Source: Podospora pseudoanserina
Lineage: Eukaryota > Ascomycota > Sordariomycetes > Sordariales > Podosporaceae
Direction of reading: 5' to 3'
DNA length: 64,000 nt
Assembly: GCF_035222485.1 (NCBI RefSeq)
Contig: NC_085925.1
Coordinates: 1,550,001 to 1,614,000 of the forward strand
Within the stretch, counting starts at the first letter, position 1; each line of letters begins with the position of its first letter. Shown piece by piece: positions 1 to 11,227 of the stretch. A program made the position numbers and the translations under genes. Below the pieces are notes generated by a model. The model did no database searches. It saw only the letters and a list, made by a program, of their open reading frames with translations, and was not told the DNA's origin.

Positions 1-297
1 CTTTACTCGATCTTGGTTGATGTTCTAGAAGGATCAACGAGCCGAGAAGAGATTCTGATGGGATGGCTGCGTTTCTTGGACCACCTGGTAGAACTTGATC
101 TGATGCATGTCACGAAACTCGACAGGATCATTGATGGAACTGACCTCTCGAAGGCACTTGGAGTTAAGCCAGGGAGGTGGATGGGTGCGGCGCTCGAAGT
201 TGTGATGGAGTGGCAGTTAAGGAACCCAGAGGTCGAGGATCCAGCAGGAGCAGTTGAGGAGGTGAAGAAGCGGCGGGTTGAGTTGGGGATTAAATAG
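1..297 (+). CDS. CCA1: CCA-adding tRNA nucleotidyltransferase, C-terminal part (5' truncated by window)
   Basis: The frame is open from base 1 to the TAA at 295-297, giving the last 98 residues of a longer protein. The C-terminal stretch, including GVKPGRWMGAALEVVMEWQL near residues 62-81, matches what I know of the tail of eukaryotic/fungal CCA tRNA nucleotidyltransferases, where a KPG-W-G motif and a final EWQL helix close the body/tail domain. The enzyme adds CCA to tRNA 3' ends in nucleus, cytosol and mitochondria. The catalytic head (DxD) lies outside the window, so the call rests on the tail alone. The coding strand is G-rich at its end, as in most neighbours. The 326 bp to the next gene carries no other feature I can support. 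Confidence 0.72.
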   Translation, partial: LYSILVDVLEGSTSREEILMGWLRFLDHLVELDLMHVTKLDRIIDGTDLSKALGVKPGRWMGAALEVVMEWQLRNPEVEDPAGAVEEVKKRRVELGIK

Positions 298-623
298 GCA
301 AGAGAGTGATAAAAAATACATCATGAGTTTGAATATTTTATATTTTGTGTCTTGGTTTGAACCTGAGGTTGGCTTTTGTTTTCTGTATCCCGAATTTGGC
401 GGGCGCAGAGCGCTGTAATTACAGCGGTTAACGCCCCCACCAGAGCAGATGGGAGGGCTTTCCTCATATTTCCGCAAGGCTCTCACAACCACTCATCAAC
501 AACCTCAACACAGTTGCCATTTCAGACCAGTAGCGCTGACCTTGAGGACCGGGATCAAACTTTACGCGTTACTTCATATTTTATTTCTCAACAACTTCAA
601 GCGCTTGTCTCCCTGTCAGAATC
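298..623. other. Intergenic: CCA1 3' flank and TTI2 5' flank
   Basis: No gene seen. The first part after the CCA1 stop is AT-rich (gtgataaaaaatacatcatg, then a T/A-rich run to about 350), as expected of a 3' untranslated region. The part just upstream of 624 should hold the TTI2 leader. Short open frames here have no recognisable content. Confidence 0.5.
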
Positions 624-2627
624 ATGTCCTGGTACAAGGCGCTGCTTGATGCGGCGTCGGCAATGCATGAGAAGCCAGACTCAATTGTAGATGCGATCCA
701 GGCTTTATCACAGGGTATGAATCCTAATGAACATGATCAGCCGTGATAAGGCAGTAACAACTAACTGGTAATGTATAGAGGTCCCGGATTCGATAACACT
801 TGATGAGCTGCTCACGGGGGTGAGGGAGACTGTTGCCTCATCTGACAAGACGAGGCCCGAGGTCAGTAGGCCCGTCAACTCAACAACGAGTATTACAGAG
901 TGACTGACATGCGAAACTAGAACACAGAAAGGGTGCAAAAGGCCTTGGTGGTTGCACTCACATGTCTGCAACAGCCAGACAGGATACAAGAGAAAGCAAG
1001 CGACCAGGCCACTGCACAGGAGCTAGCGAGAGTAATATCAACAGCAATTGCGCCTGTTTTGCCTGTTCTCAACGACGACAATGGCTTACCAGCATGTATG
1101 TTTGAACTGCCTTCTACCATATGGACTCTGGTCAAGCCTAACTGGATGTAGCCTTCAATGATGCTCTGTCCAACAATAACAAAGCCCTCAATACCCACTG
1201 CAAAGCCACCTCCATGATAGGTCTCCAATGCCTAGAAGCCATCGACAGTGTTTTCAATCCACCCACCCTGGACGACGACACCCTCCTCAGTCTCATTGCC
1301 TACTCTCACCCCGACCAAAACTGGTCTGATGATCCCACCAAAATTGCCAAGATAGCCGCCGCCATTCTCAAGACTTACCCCTTCCCCAATAGAACCGACT
1401 TCATCACCTCTACAATCCTCCAGTCGTATCTCCGGCCTCTTTTCTCAAAGTCTAAACCGTCTACTATTACCTCTTCAGGCCGCAAAGCAGAATACCAAAC
1501 CGACAACTCCCGAGATGGCATCCCCGACGACACCGTTGCAACTAAACCATGGAAGTTTACTGACCTTCGCTCCATTCCGGTGTTCTCATGGGCAGTGACA
1601 GAAGCTAATGTACGTATCATCTCCTATATCTTGTCCTGTCTCACGCAAGAGTGGCACTCGTATAAAGAGGCATGTATCACTCTGGTACTGTCACTAACCT
1701 TCCTTGAATGACAAAACAGAACGCCCTGATAAGCACCCACTGGCCCTCCTATATCCCCGTCCTCCTAACCCTCGCTGACGACTCCACCACCCCCATCCGC
1801 CAAACCGGCCTCAACATCCTATCCAACTTCCTCACCAAGATCCCCGCCAAAACCCTGCAGGACACCGGTCTAGGCCAAGTCTTTGCCGATGCTGTATTCC
1901 CAACACTGTCTTACCTTCCTTCTTTAACACCCGAGGATGAATCCCTTCAGCTCTTGGAACCAGCCTACAAAGCTTTGCTAGTTTTGGCAGAGAAGCAGTC
2001 CGCCACAGGAGGCAAAGACGGGAGCGGTAGTAATCCCAGGCACAAGCTACTCGACCACCTGATCCGCGAGGGCATCTTCACAGGGTACTTTCACGCCAAA
2101 AACCATGTCCGGATTGTCGAGCTGCTCTGTCGAGAGACGGTGGAGATTGTAGACGCGATGGAGGTTCATGCTGTTAAACATCTCAAGGTACTTCCTACCC
2201 GTTTTTATCTCTGATTTTCCGATTCACAACGCTGATCAACCTAAAGGATATAATTCCCATGATCTCCGCCATCCTCACCGACCCATTCGCTTCCGCCGCA
2301 ACGCGGACTCTCCTCTCCGCTGTCAAAGCACTCCAGGCGGTTCTGAGGAACTGCTGGCCTAGGCTTATGACTGGGTCGGTTTGGCAGGATGAGATTATTA
2401 ACGCGCTTGTGATGTGCTGGCTGAATCTTGATGAACCGACTAACAACATCAGTGACGACAGCCTGGAAGAGGTTAGAAAGGAACTGGTTACTTCTTTCCA
2501 GGCTTTGTCTGCTATTGCAAGGACAGAGGGGACGGACCTCTCTGCGAGGGTTGAGCCATTGGTGGCGAAGGCTGGGTCTTTGGCTGGGTTGTTTTTGGGT
2601 CTGGTTGATGATGATATGGGGTTTTGA
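624..2627 (+). CDS. TTI2: Tti2-family protein (TELO2-interacting, TTT complex), six exons
   Basis: Exons 624-714, 779-861, 921-1095, 1152-1609, 1720-2187 and 2247-2627 join in frame to 551 residues. Each intron is 46-110 bp with GT..AG ends; donors include GTATGA, GTCAGT, GTATGT and GTACGT, and branch points such as CTAAC lie 10-20 bases before the acceptors. The protein is leucine-rich and helical with HEAT-like segments (YIPVLLTLADDSTTPIRQTG; HVRIVELLCRETVEIVDAM). These match my memory of the fungal Tti2 family (formerly DUF2454). Tti2 works with Tel2 and Tti1 to stabilise PI3K-like kinases, including TOR. The ATG at 624 is chosen because it opens exon 1 in frame with a clean donor. The 5' exons are C-rich and exon 6 is strongly G-rich. 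A different HEAT-repeat protein is the main alternative. Confidence 0.7.
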
Positions 2628-3293
2628 GTGTACAATGAATAAGGCACCTGCCAGTATCATGAGCAATACGGATGATATACTACTCTCGGATATGAAAGGG
2701 TCCCAGCACTGCAAGTCAGCCAAACGTGTAGTAATCATTACAGCAGGACACAAGCCTCTGAGTTATCCTTGGAGGACTATGAACCATCTTTTGAGATCTA
2801 TCAACATTTTTTCAGCATATATTAACTCTCTTACGACGCCTGCTGACTATCTTTCAAGGCCTCTCACTTATGTTTTGAGGCGTAGTTCAAAATACTATGC
2901 AGTGTTAGATAACTTTGTAGCGCCACTGATTTATCTATAGCGTAAGACCACTTGACCTCTCCAAATCCAATCGTGATGGCCCTGCCCGATTCCCATAATA
3001 AAAGTAGACCTATACAAGGCCCATAACAACAAACATAATAGAATAGTAAAAGCTGAGACAAAAGACAGAAAAGGTTAATACTAATGACTGGGAGAGCTGG
3101 AATCAAAGACTGAAAAAGCCCCGCCTAAAGACTGCGAAATTGAGACCAAAACTGGAACAGCTGGGCTCAAGGACTGAAAGCTAATAGGTACAACCGAAAT
3201 AGGGAATCACAGACATATCCATCGTAAACTCCATTCTGGTATCAAGTAAGGTATCCGTAACACTGTCATCACTACATTAAACCGCCTCCCCCC
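2628..3293. other. Convergent intergenic region between TTI2 and FIG4
   Basis: This lies between the stops of two converging genes. About 2640-3100 is more AT-rich than the flanking genes and has short degenerate motifs of the form aaagactga (around 3085-3180). No full gene is visible. A weak RNase H-like frame at 2690-2940 was considered and not accepted. From 3294 the sequence becomes a C-rich low-complexity block, described as the FIG4 downstream extension. Confidence 0.45.
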
Positions 3294-3566
3294 CTACTTC
3301 CCAACCCCAATCCTCCTCCTCAAACTCAACGGCTCCAACCTCCTAGCAACTTGCACCACCCCCTTCGAAGAAAACAACGTCTCCAACGACCTCATCTTCA
3401 GCCCCACGCTAATAAGCCCACTCGCCCCACCACTCCTCCCCCTCGCACCACTCCTCCCCCTCGCACCACTCGCCCTCTCCAAACAAGAAGCCCCACCACC
3501 ACCACCACCACCACCGCTTGCCCCAGAAGTTCCCCCCACCCCGCCTTTCCCCCCGACCTCAGACTC
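3294..3566 (-). other. In-frame open extension downstream of the FIG4 stop codon
   Basis: On the minus strand the FIG4 frame meets TAG at 3569-3567 and then stays open for 91 codons, to a stop at 3296-3294. The extension starts ESEVGG, then has a run of eight glycines, two copies of SGARGR from an 18-bp tandem duplication (about 3434-3469), and a less repetitive basic tail (MRSLETLFSSKG, LSLRRR). It may be translated by readthrough, be joined by an unseen splice, or be 3' UTR kept open by its G-rich composition. The last is the cautious reading, since G-rich strands rarely form stop codons. Confidence 0.35.
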
Positions 3567-6500
3567 CTAATCCACCGGCTGCTGTTTAAACAAGCTCTTC
3601 CCCCTCAACCACTTCCTATAAGCCTTATACCTCTTCTTCTGCGCATCCTCCTCGGTAACCGTCAGCGGGTTCTCCCCCACCGTCACAGTCTCCAAATATA
3701 ACTCCCTATCCTGCTCCTGCTCCTCCTCCTCCTCCTTATCATCCCTCCTCGGCATCCCCAGCTTCTGGGGCCAGGGCGTCGAAATCGGCAGCCCTTCCCA
3801 CTGCCAACTCCCATTGACATACTCCTGGTACTCTGGCTCGATTTCCGAGAGCGGTATCTCGCTCGACACCACCAGCGGTAAATTCTGCGGGTGCGAAATG
3901 TAGCGCGCGTAGTCTTCCGCTTCTACCGCGCTGACGGTGGGGTTGAGAGATTCCTGGACTACTTGGGTAAAAGTCCATTGTGCCGCGCGGGATTTCTCAA
4001 GGGCCGATTGTTTGTTTTTTGCTGCTTCGTCGCCGCTGTTGTCGTTGGGGTGGTGGGAGGTGTCTTTCATTATACCATGGGTGGCATATTTGTCTGGTTG
4101 GAGCCAGCGGTGGGAGAAGATGCCTTTGCTGCCGCTTCCTGTGCTGGCTGTTGTGGTGGGAGTTGGTCCAGCATGGCCTGTCTTTTCGTTGATCGAGGAT
4201 GTCTCCGCGTCGTCGGCCATGCGAACCATGTCGTGGGGAGCAACGATTGTGACTTCTTTCTTGGCTTTCTTCTTTTCTTGCGCTTCACTGTCGCCCAGCT
4301 CGGTGCGGACTCGGAAGGGGCTGAGATCGTACCGGCCGTCGAGGGTTGATTTGAAGGGGATGTATCGGAGGGTGGAGTTCATTTTGTAAGAGAACATCTT
4401 GAGGAAGGAAGATAATGTGGAAGGGCGATAGTACTCAAGCCAGTAGTCATCATAGGCCGACATTGGCTTGCTGGTGTGGGGAGCCTTTCCTTTGGTGGGC
4501 TGGTAGGGTGGGAGGACTCGCGGTTCGAGGAATTTCGGTGTATACCAATGGATGTAATCTCTTTTTCTCTTATCAAGCCATGTGCGTGGGTTTTCGTGAT
4601 GAAGGTAGTAGTCTGTTGCTAGATCCCACAGCATTGGCTGGCCGTGGGCAAAAATGTAGTTGCCCAGAAAAAGGTTGTAGGCTTCCTGGCGCTGCCCATC
4701 AAGAAAGGAGTTGTTGTAATACCGCTTGAAGCTCTCAATCATATCTCGGGAGTGACTTGTCCACTGGTTGATCTTGCGGTAAGTCTCCATCGTGTTGACG
4801 AGCTGTGAGCCGCCGTATTGGACGGCTATGGTGTCACCATGGTCATGGTACATGTGTGTGAACAAGTTGACAGCGTCAGTATCATAGTTGATGGCTGTGT
4901 CCCCAAGGATGCCGAGCGCGTAGAGTTGATGTCCAAGTGCCCGCTTGCCAATGACAAACTGAGCGGCATTGGTTCTGTCGAGACAGTCTATGCAGTTTGT
5001 GCGCGCCACCCCGTTCTGGACGCGGATAGGAGATGTGTAACCGTCCCCATTGTGAAAGAAGCCCGTGGTGATCAATACATCTTCTGCGATCTCCTCAAGC
5101 GTCCCGATGACATCTTGATCACGACTCTTCGCGGCACGGGACATGTCCCAGGCACGATGGATGATCTTCTTGTCTGCTGGTAAGAACTGGTTGAGGTAGT
5201 TGATGGCACGCGTGTATTCTTCGAGTAACTTGCTTTCTCGAGGTGTCCTCTCACGAGACTTTACCAGATTAAGTGCGTAGATGGGTGCCCCATAGCGCTC
5301 GAAGAGGTTGTCAAAGTGCAGGGCGGCCGCACTGTAGAAGGGGTCGACCAGGTTCAGCTCGATTGGAGGTTTCGGAGTCACACCTGTGTTGTCCTGCGTC
5401 CAGTAGAGAGGAATAGACCCACGGTGTTGCACATACGAAGTATAAGAAGGGTTGGCAAAGAACTTGGGACCAGGCGCATGGAACGAGGTCGTGAGGGCCT
5501 CTGATACAATCTGCTCAGTCTCTACATCATTGGCGACATAGCCCAAATCATTGGCGCCTCTCTTCAAGAAACGAGCGCCAGCAAAGTACCGACTGCGGCG
5601 AGCAATGACAGTGATGTGTGCTGTCCTGCCGTAGACCGAAACGGCGGCTTGGTCGATGTACCCGTGGATTATAGGGCGACACCAGTCATACGGCGCATTG
5701 AGAAGTTTCGCAACTGGCTGAAGCAAGTGGTTATTCCAGACAAACATGGAATTGAAATCATCGTCAACCGCACAGGGGTGGCCATTGATCAGCGCAGCCC
5801 GCTCTCTGGTGATGTTGTACTGCAATGTCCGCGTGATATCATACGAGTAGCTGTAGTAGAAGGAGCGCGTTAGATCCAGGTTGTTCAGAATGCCCAGGAA
5901 TCTCGACTCCTCGGTGTTGGTGTTTCGTTGATCCACTTTGAGGTTGGGTGATGTTAAGGGAATGAGGTCGGTGCCGTCGATTTGGTAAACGTAGTGGCCG
6001 CCTATCATGGCCACAGTGCTCTTCTTGGTGATGAGAAGCATGTACCAGGGACCGGTAAACTTGATGAACCCCAACAAACCCCATGTCGTACATCGAAGCT
6101 TCAGTCCACCCGTTCCCTTGTTCCCATCGTCGATCGTATCTAGCAGCTCGTTCATGTCCTTCTGGGTATATACTGTCTTGTCGTCGGTGATACTTAGTTC
6201 TGACTCGTCATCGTTGATCCTGTCGATCTTGAGGATACGATAACGCTTCTCTGTGACATCGCCGCCGACAATATAAAAGCGACTGGCTGTCTCGTACAAA
6301 CTGAACCTATGCATCTTGTGCATCAACCTCGACCTGGGGCCTGCCCCATCGATACCCCCATATCCGAGGCGAACCTCCTCGTCTTCGTCGTCTTCTGCCA
6401 TTACTCCTACACCTGGCCGCGATGATGCTGGGTCGGGGCTCGATGTTCGCAGGAAGGGTTTCGCGACAGCTGGCTCGTCCTCGTCGTTGTCGTCGCCTAG

Positions 6501-6806
6501 CCCCGCGCCAGCGCCTGTGCGCAAAGGTGCCGATTTACCAGAGGCTACCGAGTCTGTGTCGGCACTGTTGTGGAGCGGGGGAAACAGGACGGGCTCGGTC
6601 TCTGGGAGCTCGGGGACTCGGGAAGGGGGAGGAGGAGGGCCATTTTGGCTTTGGGCTTGAGACTGGCGTGGTAGCACTGGAACGGGAGCGGGAGTGGGAG
6701 CTTGGGGCACTGGAGCTGGTGTCTCGGGACCACCACCACCGCCTGCAGGTGTGGCAGCAACTAGGGCGCTGATCGCAAGTTGGGTTTCTGCTGTGTCGGC
6801 AGCCAT
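3567..6806 (-). CDS. FIG4: FIG4-type SAC-domain polyphosphoinositide phosphatase
   Basis: A single uninterrupted frame of 1079 residues. Fig4 removes the 5-phosphate from PI(3,5)P2 on the vacuolar/endosomal membrane and, with Vac14, scaffolds the Fab1 kinase. The SAC domain begins with HRFSLYETASRFYIVGG (about residue 170) and contains the catalytic CX5R(T) motif as NCIDCLDRTN, with Cys605 and Arg611. An ordered N-terminal SAC fold followed by a long C-terminal region distinguishes Fig4 from Sac1, which is shorter and ends in membrane helices; none are visible here. The N-terminal 160 residues are Pro/Ala-rich and acidic, and the C-terminus is Glu-rich. The start is the ATG at 6806-6804; a GTG two codons upstream extends the open frame but is not a plausible start. 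No intron is needed. Yeast Fig4 is about 880 residues, so the extra length is mainly disordered ends. Confidence 0.92.
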   Translation of the reverse strand: MAADTAETQLAISALVAATPAGGGGGPETPAPVPQAPTPAPVPVLPRQSQAQSQNGPPPPPSRVPELPETEPVLFPPLHNSADTDSVASGKSAPLRTGAGAGLGDDNDEDEPAVAKPFLRTSSPDPASSRPGVGVMAEDDEDEEVRLGYGGIDGAGPRSRLMHKMHRFSLYETASRFYIVGGDVTEKRYRILKIDRINDDESELSITDDKTVYTQKDMNELLDTIDDGNKGTGGLKLRCTTWGLLGFIKFTGPWYMLLITKKSTVAMIGGHYVYQIDGTDLIPLTSPNLKVDQRNTNTEESRFLGILNNLDLTRSFYYSYSYDITRTLQYNITRERAALINGHPCAVDDDFNSMFVWNNHLLQPVAKLLNAPYDWCRPIIHGYIDQAAVSVYGRTAHITVIARRSRYFAGARFLKRGANDLGYVANDVETEQIVSEALTTSFHAPGPKFFANPSYTSYVQHRGSIPLYWTQDNTGVTPKPPIELNLVDPFYSAAALHFDNLFERYGAPIYALNLVKSRERTPRESKLLEEYTRAINYLNQFLPADKKIIHRAWDMSRAAKSRDQDVIGTLEEIAEDVLITTGFFHNGDGYTSPIRVQNGVARTNCIDCLDRTNAAQFVIGKRALGHQLYALGILGDTAINYDTDAVNLFTHMYHDHGDTIAVQYGGSQLVNTMETYRKINQWTSHSRDMIESFKRYYNNSFLDGQRQEAYNLFLGNYIFAHGQPMLWDLATDYYLHHENPRTWLDKRKRDYIHWYTPKFLEPRVLPPYQPTKGKAPHTSKPMSAYDDYWLEYYRPSTLSSFLKMFSYKMNSTLRYIPFKSTLDGRYDLSPFRVRTELGDSEAQEKKKAKKEVTIVAPHDMVRMADDAETSSINEKTGHAGPTPTTTASTGSGSKGIFSHRWLQPDKYATHGIMKDTSHHPNDNSGDEAAKNKQSALEKSRAAQWTFTQVVQESLNPTVSAVEAEDYARYISHPQNLPLVVSSEIPLSEIEPEYQEYVNGSWQWEGLPISTPWPQKLGMPRRDDKEEEEEQEQDRELYLETVTVGENPLTVTEEDAQKKRYKAYRKWLRGKSLFKQQPVD

Positions 6807-7737
6807 ATTCACCAGTCCCCCATCGTACCAGAGTTAATGTGTCAGCCGTGATAGGCGATAGGGCGGTAGGGTAGTGGAGGAGAGGTCGGTGTGGGTTCAG
6901 TTGAGGTCGGTCAGCGGCAAGCATGAAGCACGGTGATGTAATAGGTGGGACCAGCTTGTACAAAATAAACGAAATTGCTTACACAAAACACACAATAAAC
7001 AGTGGCTAATTGAATAACACGAAGACCTTTTAAATATCAACCAACACACCTTCTATAAGTTCTGTCTCTGAGGGCCATTCGATGGTTCTCGAGGCAAGTC
7101 TGTCATCTTCGAATACCTGCTATTCTGTCCAAAATGTGGTGGACCGCACTGGATGGACGCCTGAATCAAGTGATCCACCTCATCTCATCCCACAGTCTCA
7201 GACGCAGTTCTTGAGATGAGGTTCACAAAGAAAGCCTTGTATTACGACATTTCTTACGTATTAACTGCAGTCTGGCACTCAAATGTTGTGCATAACATTA
7301 CTCTTGACAAATCTGCGCTCTTGGGTTCCTGAGCACGGTTGACCCGTTTAGGGTTTGAGTTTCAACGAGCACTCTTGGCTCAGAGTTGGTCGAAGAAGAA
7401 TCACGACAGCTTCATGTCCGGGCGCAAGATATTCTAGCTTAACCTTCCGTCCCTCGGAATAGTGGATGATCAGGATTCCCTGACGGGTTATTCCTATCGC
7501 GTTTGTTCATTTTGCCACTTGCTAATGCTTCCAACATGGTTCTTAGGCATTTGCACGGGTTCAAGGGCACCAACATGTCAAGAGACATCTCAATCTTTTA
7601 TTAGTGCTATGGGGAAAACAAGCTGTCTTCCGGTTTTTTGGTCCTGCATGTCGTTCGTTTTGCCTTGGTTCCATGGCTCCCACTAAATAAGCTTCAGGCT
7701 GGCGTTCAAGTGGCCCGGCACCTCTTCACCTTGAGCC
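6807..7737. other. Divergent intergenic region (FIG4 and membrane-protein 5' flanks)
   Basis: FIG4 points left and the membrane protein right, so both promoters should lie here. About 6950-7100 is AT-rich with runs such as ttgcttacacaaaacacac. No ORF with recognisable content is present. I found no motif that I could assign to a known regulator. Confidence 0.5.
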
Positions 7738-9799
7738 ATGCCCTCGAGCACCTCGGAAGCATGCGAGTCGTCCGCGCGTCACCTTGTAATCCTCACTCGT
7801 CTCGGAGATTCAACATTGCGGTCTAATCCTTCCCGTAGGATCATGGCCTACTCGACGAAAGTTGTCGGGCCTTTATCGAGTCCGCGCGGTAGGGAAGACA
7901 ATGTCCTGATCATTCCCGAACCTCCTCCTCCAAGGCCATCGCTCCCTGGCCGCCGTGTCAAGCAGGTTGCGCCTTTTTCTCATCCGGAAATCACTCGCCG
8001 GCGGCCCTTACGATCCACTACCGTCTTGACAGAGTATACCACTATTACCACCACCCCCGTCGTTGTTGTCTTGGTCGAAGGTCCTTTCACCACTGGCCAT
8101 GCCCAAGACACGGCCACCACACAAAAAGCAAACCCTTTGTTTTCTACCAAGCGAGGAACACTGTTAACAAGGACAAGGTAGGAAGAGCTTCACCAGCCGC
8201 AGGAGCTGACGGCTGACACCAGATCCAGGATCGCTGGAGTGGCAGAGCCCACTCGGACAATCTTTGTGGCCATGGATGCCGCGTGAGTGTGCTCGATATC
8301 GGCAGTTATATGGCGGGGAAGTTGAGCTGACAGAGCCTCTCCAGCCTGTATGCCCCTCCGCCGGAATCGACAGCGTCTGCGGCCGTCGACCTCCCTCAGG
8401 ATCCAGGAAATGGAGCGATGCTCACAGGGGAGTGTGCGTCGGCGCAGTATACACTCATCGATGATGGTGGGCCGACCTTGATATATGCGCCCTTTGTGGG
8501 CTGTATCAACAACAAACCAGATTGTTGTCCCTATACACCCGCAACCATGGCTCAAAAGTTCAAGGCCGTTGTCACAGCCAGTTCCGATGTGTTTCCCACT
8601 CCGCAAAATCAGCAAGATTCCACAATGAAAAGTTGTGCTGCCGATTACTACTCCGTCTCTGGAAGTTGCTGCCCAAGGTACGTCATCATGTCGTCTGAAG
8701 AAGAAGCCGTGAACATCAAAAACTGATTACAGGTCACAGCGGCTACGTACTTTGGACCTCCGTCATGGGTGGCCAAACACCATGTATAAGGGCTCTCACA
8801 GTAACCACCGAGGTGCAGACCATCACCAACACGCCGGCCGCGACAACAACGAAACCGACCATGGCCGTCACGGGCGTTGTCTTTGCCATGGCCTATCCAC
8901 TGGAGGAAACCTCGGGAGGACTCCCGAGTGGAACAATCGCAGGCATAGTCGTGGGCATCATCATGGGAGTATTCTTCCTAGCGGCGGTGATATTCTTCAG
9001 TTGCCGCTACCGGCGCAGCAAACAACTGAAGAACTTCAAGAAGGAACTCCATCAAAACTTCTATGGCGATAACGGGACTGGAACGTCGGAAGTTCCGACG
9101 CTCGTTAACAATACGAACGCCAACAGTACACGGGGAAGCACTACTACCACGATGGCGCATCATCGGCCACAAAGCTCCCTTTGCGGCACCCATTACCTCC
9201 ACCGCAAGACCATCAAGCGCGACTCGGTCGCCAGCCTCGGGCACAAAGAGGAGCGAGACTTGTCCCAGGTCGATAACCCCGACGAACGATACACACCCGA
9301 CTCGGCCTACCCCCAAAGACCGCCAGCCAGGGAAGCGATGGTAAGGCGGGAATCATCAGTACACAGTCTGGATTCGCAACTATCTCTCCATGACGAGAAC
9401 TGTTACGACAACATCTTGCCCTCCCCGGGCACGCCAGGGACCTTGGCAGATGGGAATAACAATCACAATATCCGTAACAGCAGCAATAATCCAACCAACG
9501 ATTGGGCTGTCTCTGGGTCGGAATTGCACCTGGCAAAACCGCAGAGGCTGTCGAGGGGATACCCGAAGATAGTGTACACTCATTCCCATGGACATGGGAG
9601 CAATACAAGTGTGCCGACTACGGTGAATGGTGGCGAGGGTGGGGGAACGGGGAGGCCGTCCACCTCTACTTCAGGGAGTGCGAGCGGGTCGGGAAGTATT
9701 TGCAGTAGGCCGTCGACAAGGTTGGAAGTTATGCCGGGAACGCCGGAGGAGGATAATAAGACCAATGGGAACAGGGAGAGGCAGAAGGTTGAGGTTTGA
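7738..9799 (+). CDS. Single-pass membrane protein with CC-motif ectodomain, four exons
   Basis: Exons 7738-8177, 8223-8282, 8345-8677 and 8740-9799 join to 630 residues. The ectodomain has two Cys-rich motifs, CINNKPDCCPY and, across the last splice, SVSGSCCPSGYVLW; the latter is restored only by the 8739/8740 acceptor, which supports the model. A transmembrane segment follows at about 342-365 (GTIAGIVVGIIMGVFFLAAV), then a basic stop-transfer RYRR and a Ser/Thr/Asn-rich cytoplasmic tail of about 260 residues. This layout recalls fungal wall-sensor or adhesin-like proteins (WSC/Mid2 style), but I recognise no named family. No signal peptide is visible. An in-frame TGA lies just before ATG 7738. 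A possible leader intron (donor about 7787, acceptor 7838-7839) would shift the start to ATG 7843 (A at -3, G at +4), giving 595 residues. The 5' end is uncertain. Confidence 0.68.
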
Positions 9800-11227
9800 G
9801 TTGGAAGGTTGGAAGGAGATTGGAACTTTGAATGTTATGATTGTGATAGAGATTGATGTGGATGATGGATATGTTTATAAAGATGCTTTTGGGATATGAA
9901 GGAGAAGGGGGGAGGGATATCACAGGGGGATACGACAGAAACGGACAACAACAACAACAACAACAACAACCACGGACATAGGAGGTTAGAGCGGACAGCC
10001 TATGGTCAGAGCAGTTGGTGAGAGAAGGAATGGTGGATGAAGACGAAGGATGATCTAGAAAGTGGGAGGATATCTGTCTGTGACCTGTTTTGTCTCATGA
10101 TCCGTCATTGGAGGGTGAGTAGGTACAACACCTTTTTTTCTTTTTCTTTTGATACGTCAAAACAAATGAACATATGTCGTACATGGACAAGAGATGGATA
10201 GGAACAAAACGAAGAGAATGAGTATTCCGGGGACGGTCTCTGGGGGTTAAGATTAAAACTGGTCGTTATGGGTTGGCTTTAGGGATACACCGTTGTTCTG
10301 TTCTTTTTTTCTGGGTCATATCTCTCGTTGTCCACCTCACCTTGCACAGGTCTCTATTCTTCTTTTGATGGGGATATTTCAATAGTGGGTTCTCTTCTGG
10401 AACTATTGCATGATGAGTGATATCTGTGATGCACAATGACAACTTCTGTGTCCCCTATATCCAACTTCCAAGCCCGTCATCCTTCAAGTTGTGTTAAAGA
10501 ACCCAAAACCTATAACGTGACATCAACTTACATTCCACCCTTTCGTTTCACAGAATCATCCCGTCCATCGACACAATCGGATTCGCTGGACCCAAAACAC
10601 AACAACCCTTATCTGTTCCCACTCGGCAATCAATACCGAACAATTTAAAACCTCCGATCTTAAGGGTCCTTTTTCCTACGGCAATGCAAGCTGCACAATG
10701 ATATCAGCTCTTGGCTTTTGCACCGCCCCTAATTCCAATCGACCGATCGGTCGGGCACCAGAGGAGGGAACCTCATCAGTCATGTTGTGTAACCCCTCAC
10801 TTCTTTTCGAGAACTCTCGTTGGGTGGTGTATGCTGACTGGCTCAGATTTTACAAAAGCAGGGAAGTGATCGACAAGAGTGACGCACCTCCCGGATTCTT
10901 TCCAGCTCAACCACCATCCACGCTTCACCAACGCGGGGTATGAGGTAAAAATCAGGTTATTCGTCCGGGAACACGAAAAACAGAAAAAGGTTATATCCCC
11001 ATCCCCATGTCCAGACGGGGAAAATGGAATTTCAAAAAGGGGTGTGTGTTTGTTCAATAAAGAATTCCGTCAAAATCAACAAATATTTGTCAACTGGTCT
11101 TGGCAAGGGTGAATAGGGGTCGCTTCAAGACTCAAAGTCATCACTCATCACCTCACAGGTTTCATCTCATGACACTTTTTTTTCTTCACTTTTCATGATT
11201 TACGATCTATAGAGAAAATAATCTGTA
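9800..11227. other. Intergenic region with CAA repeat
   Basis: No gene seen over 1.4 kb. The first 200 bases are purine-rich 3' flank of the membrane protein, then a (CAA)n tract at 9945-9970. The stretch 10120-10340 has T-rich runs (cctttttttctttttctttt). The final part before 11228 includes cactttttttttcttcactt, a pyrimidine tract of the kind common upstream of fungal starts. Confidence 0.5.
9945..9970. repeat. (CAA)n microsatellite
   Basis: About eight uninterrupted CAA units, roughly 145 bp after the stop of the membrane-protein gene and probably in its 3' untranslated region or flank. Confidence 0.9.

Noticed and set aside
2690-2940. Plus-strand frame with VVIITAGHKPL and TTPADYLSR, recalling a retroelement RNase H region
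   Set aside because: Only two short motifs fit, the spacing is about ten residues too short, catalytic acids are not evident and no neighbouring integrase or reverse transcriptase is seen.
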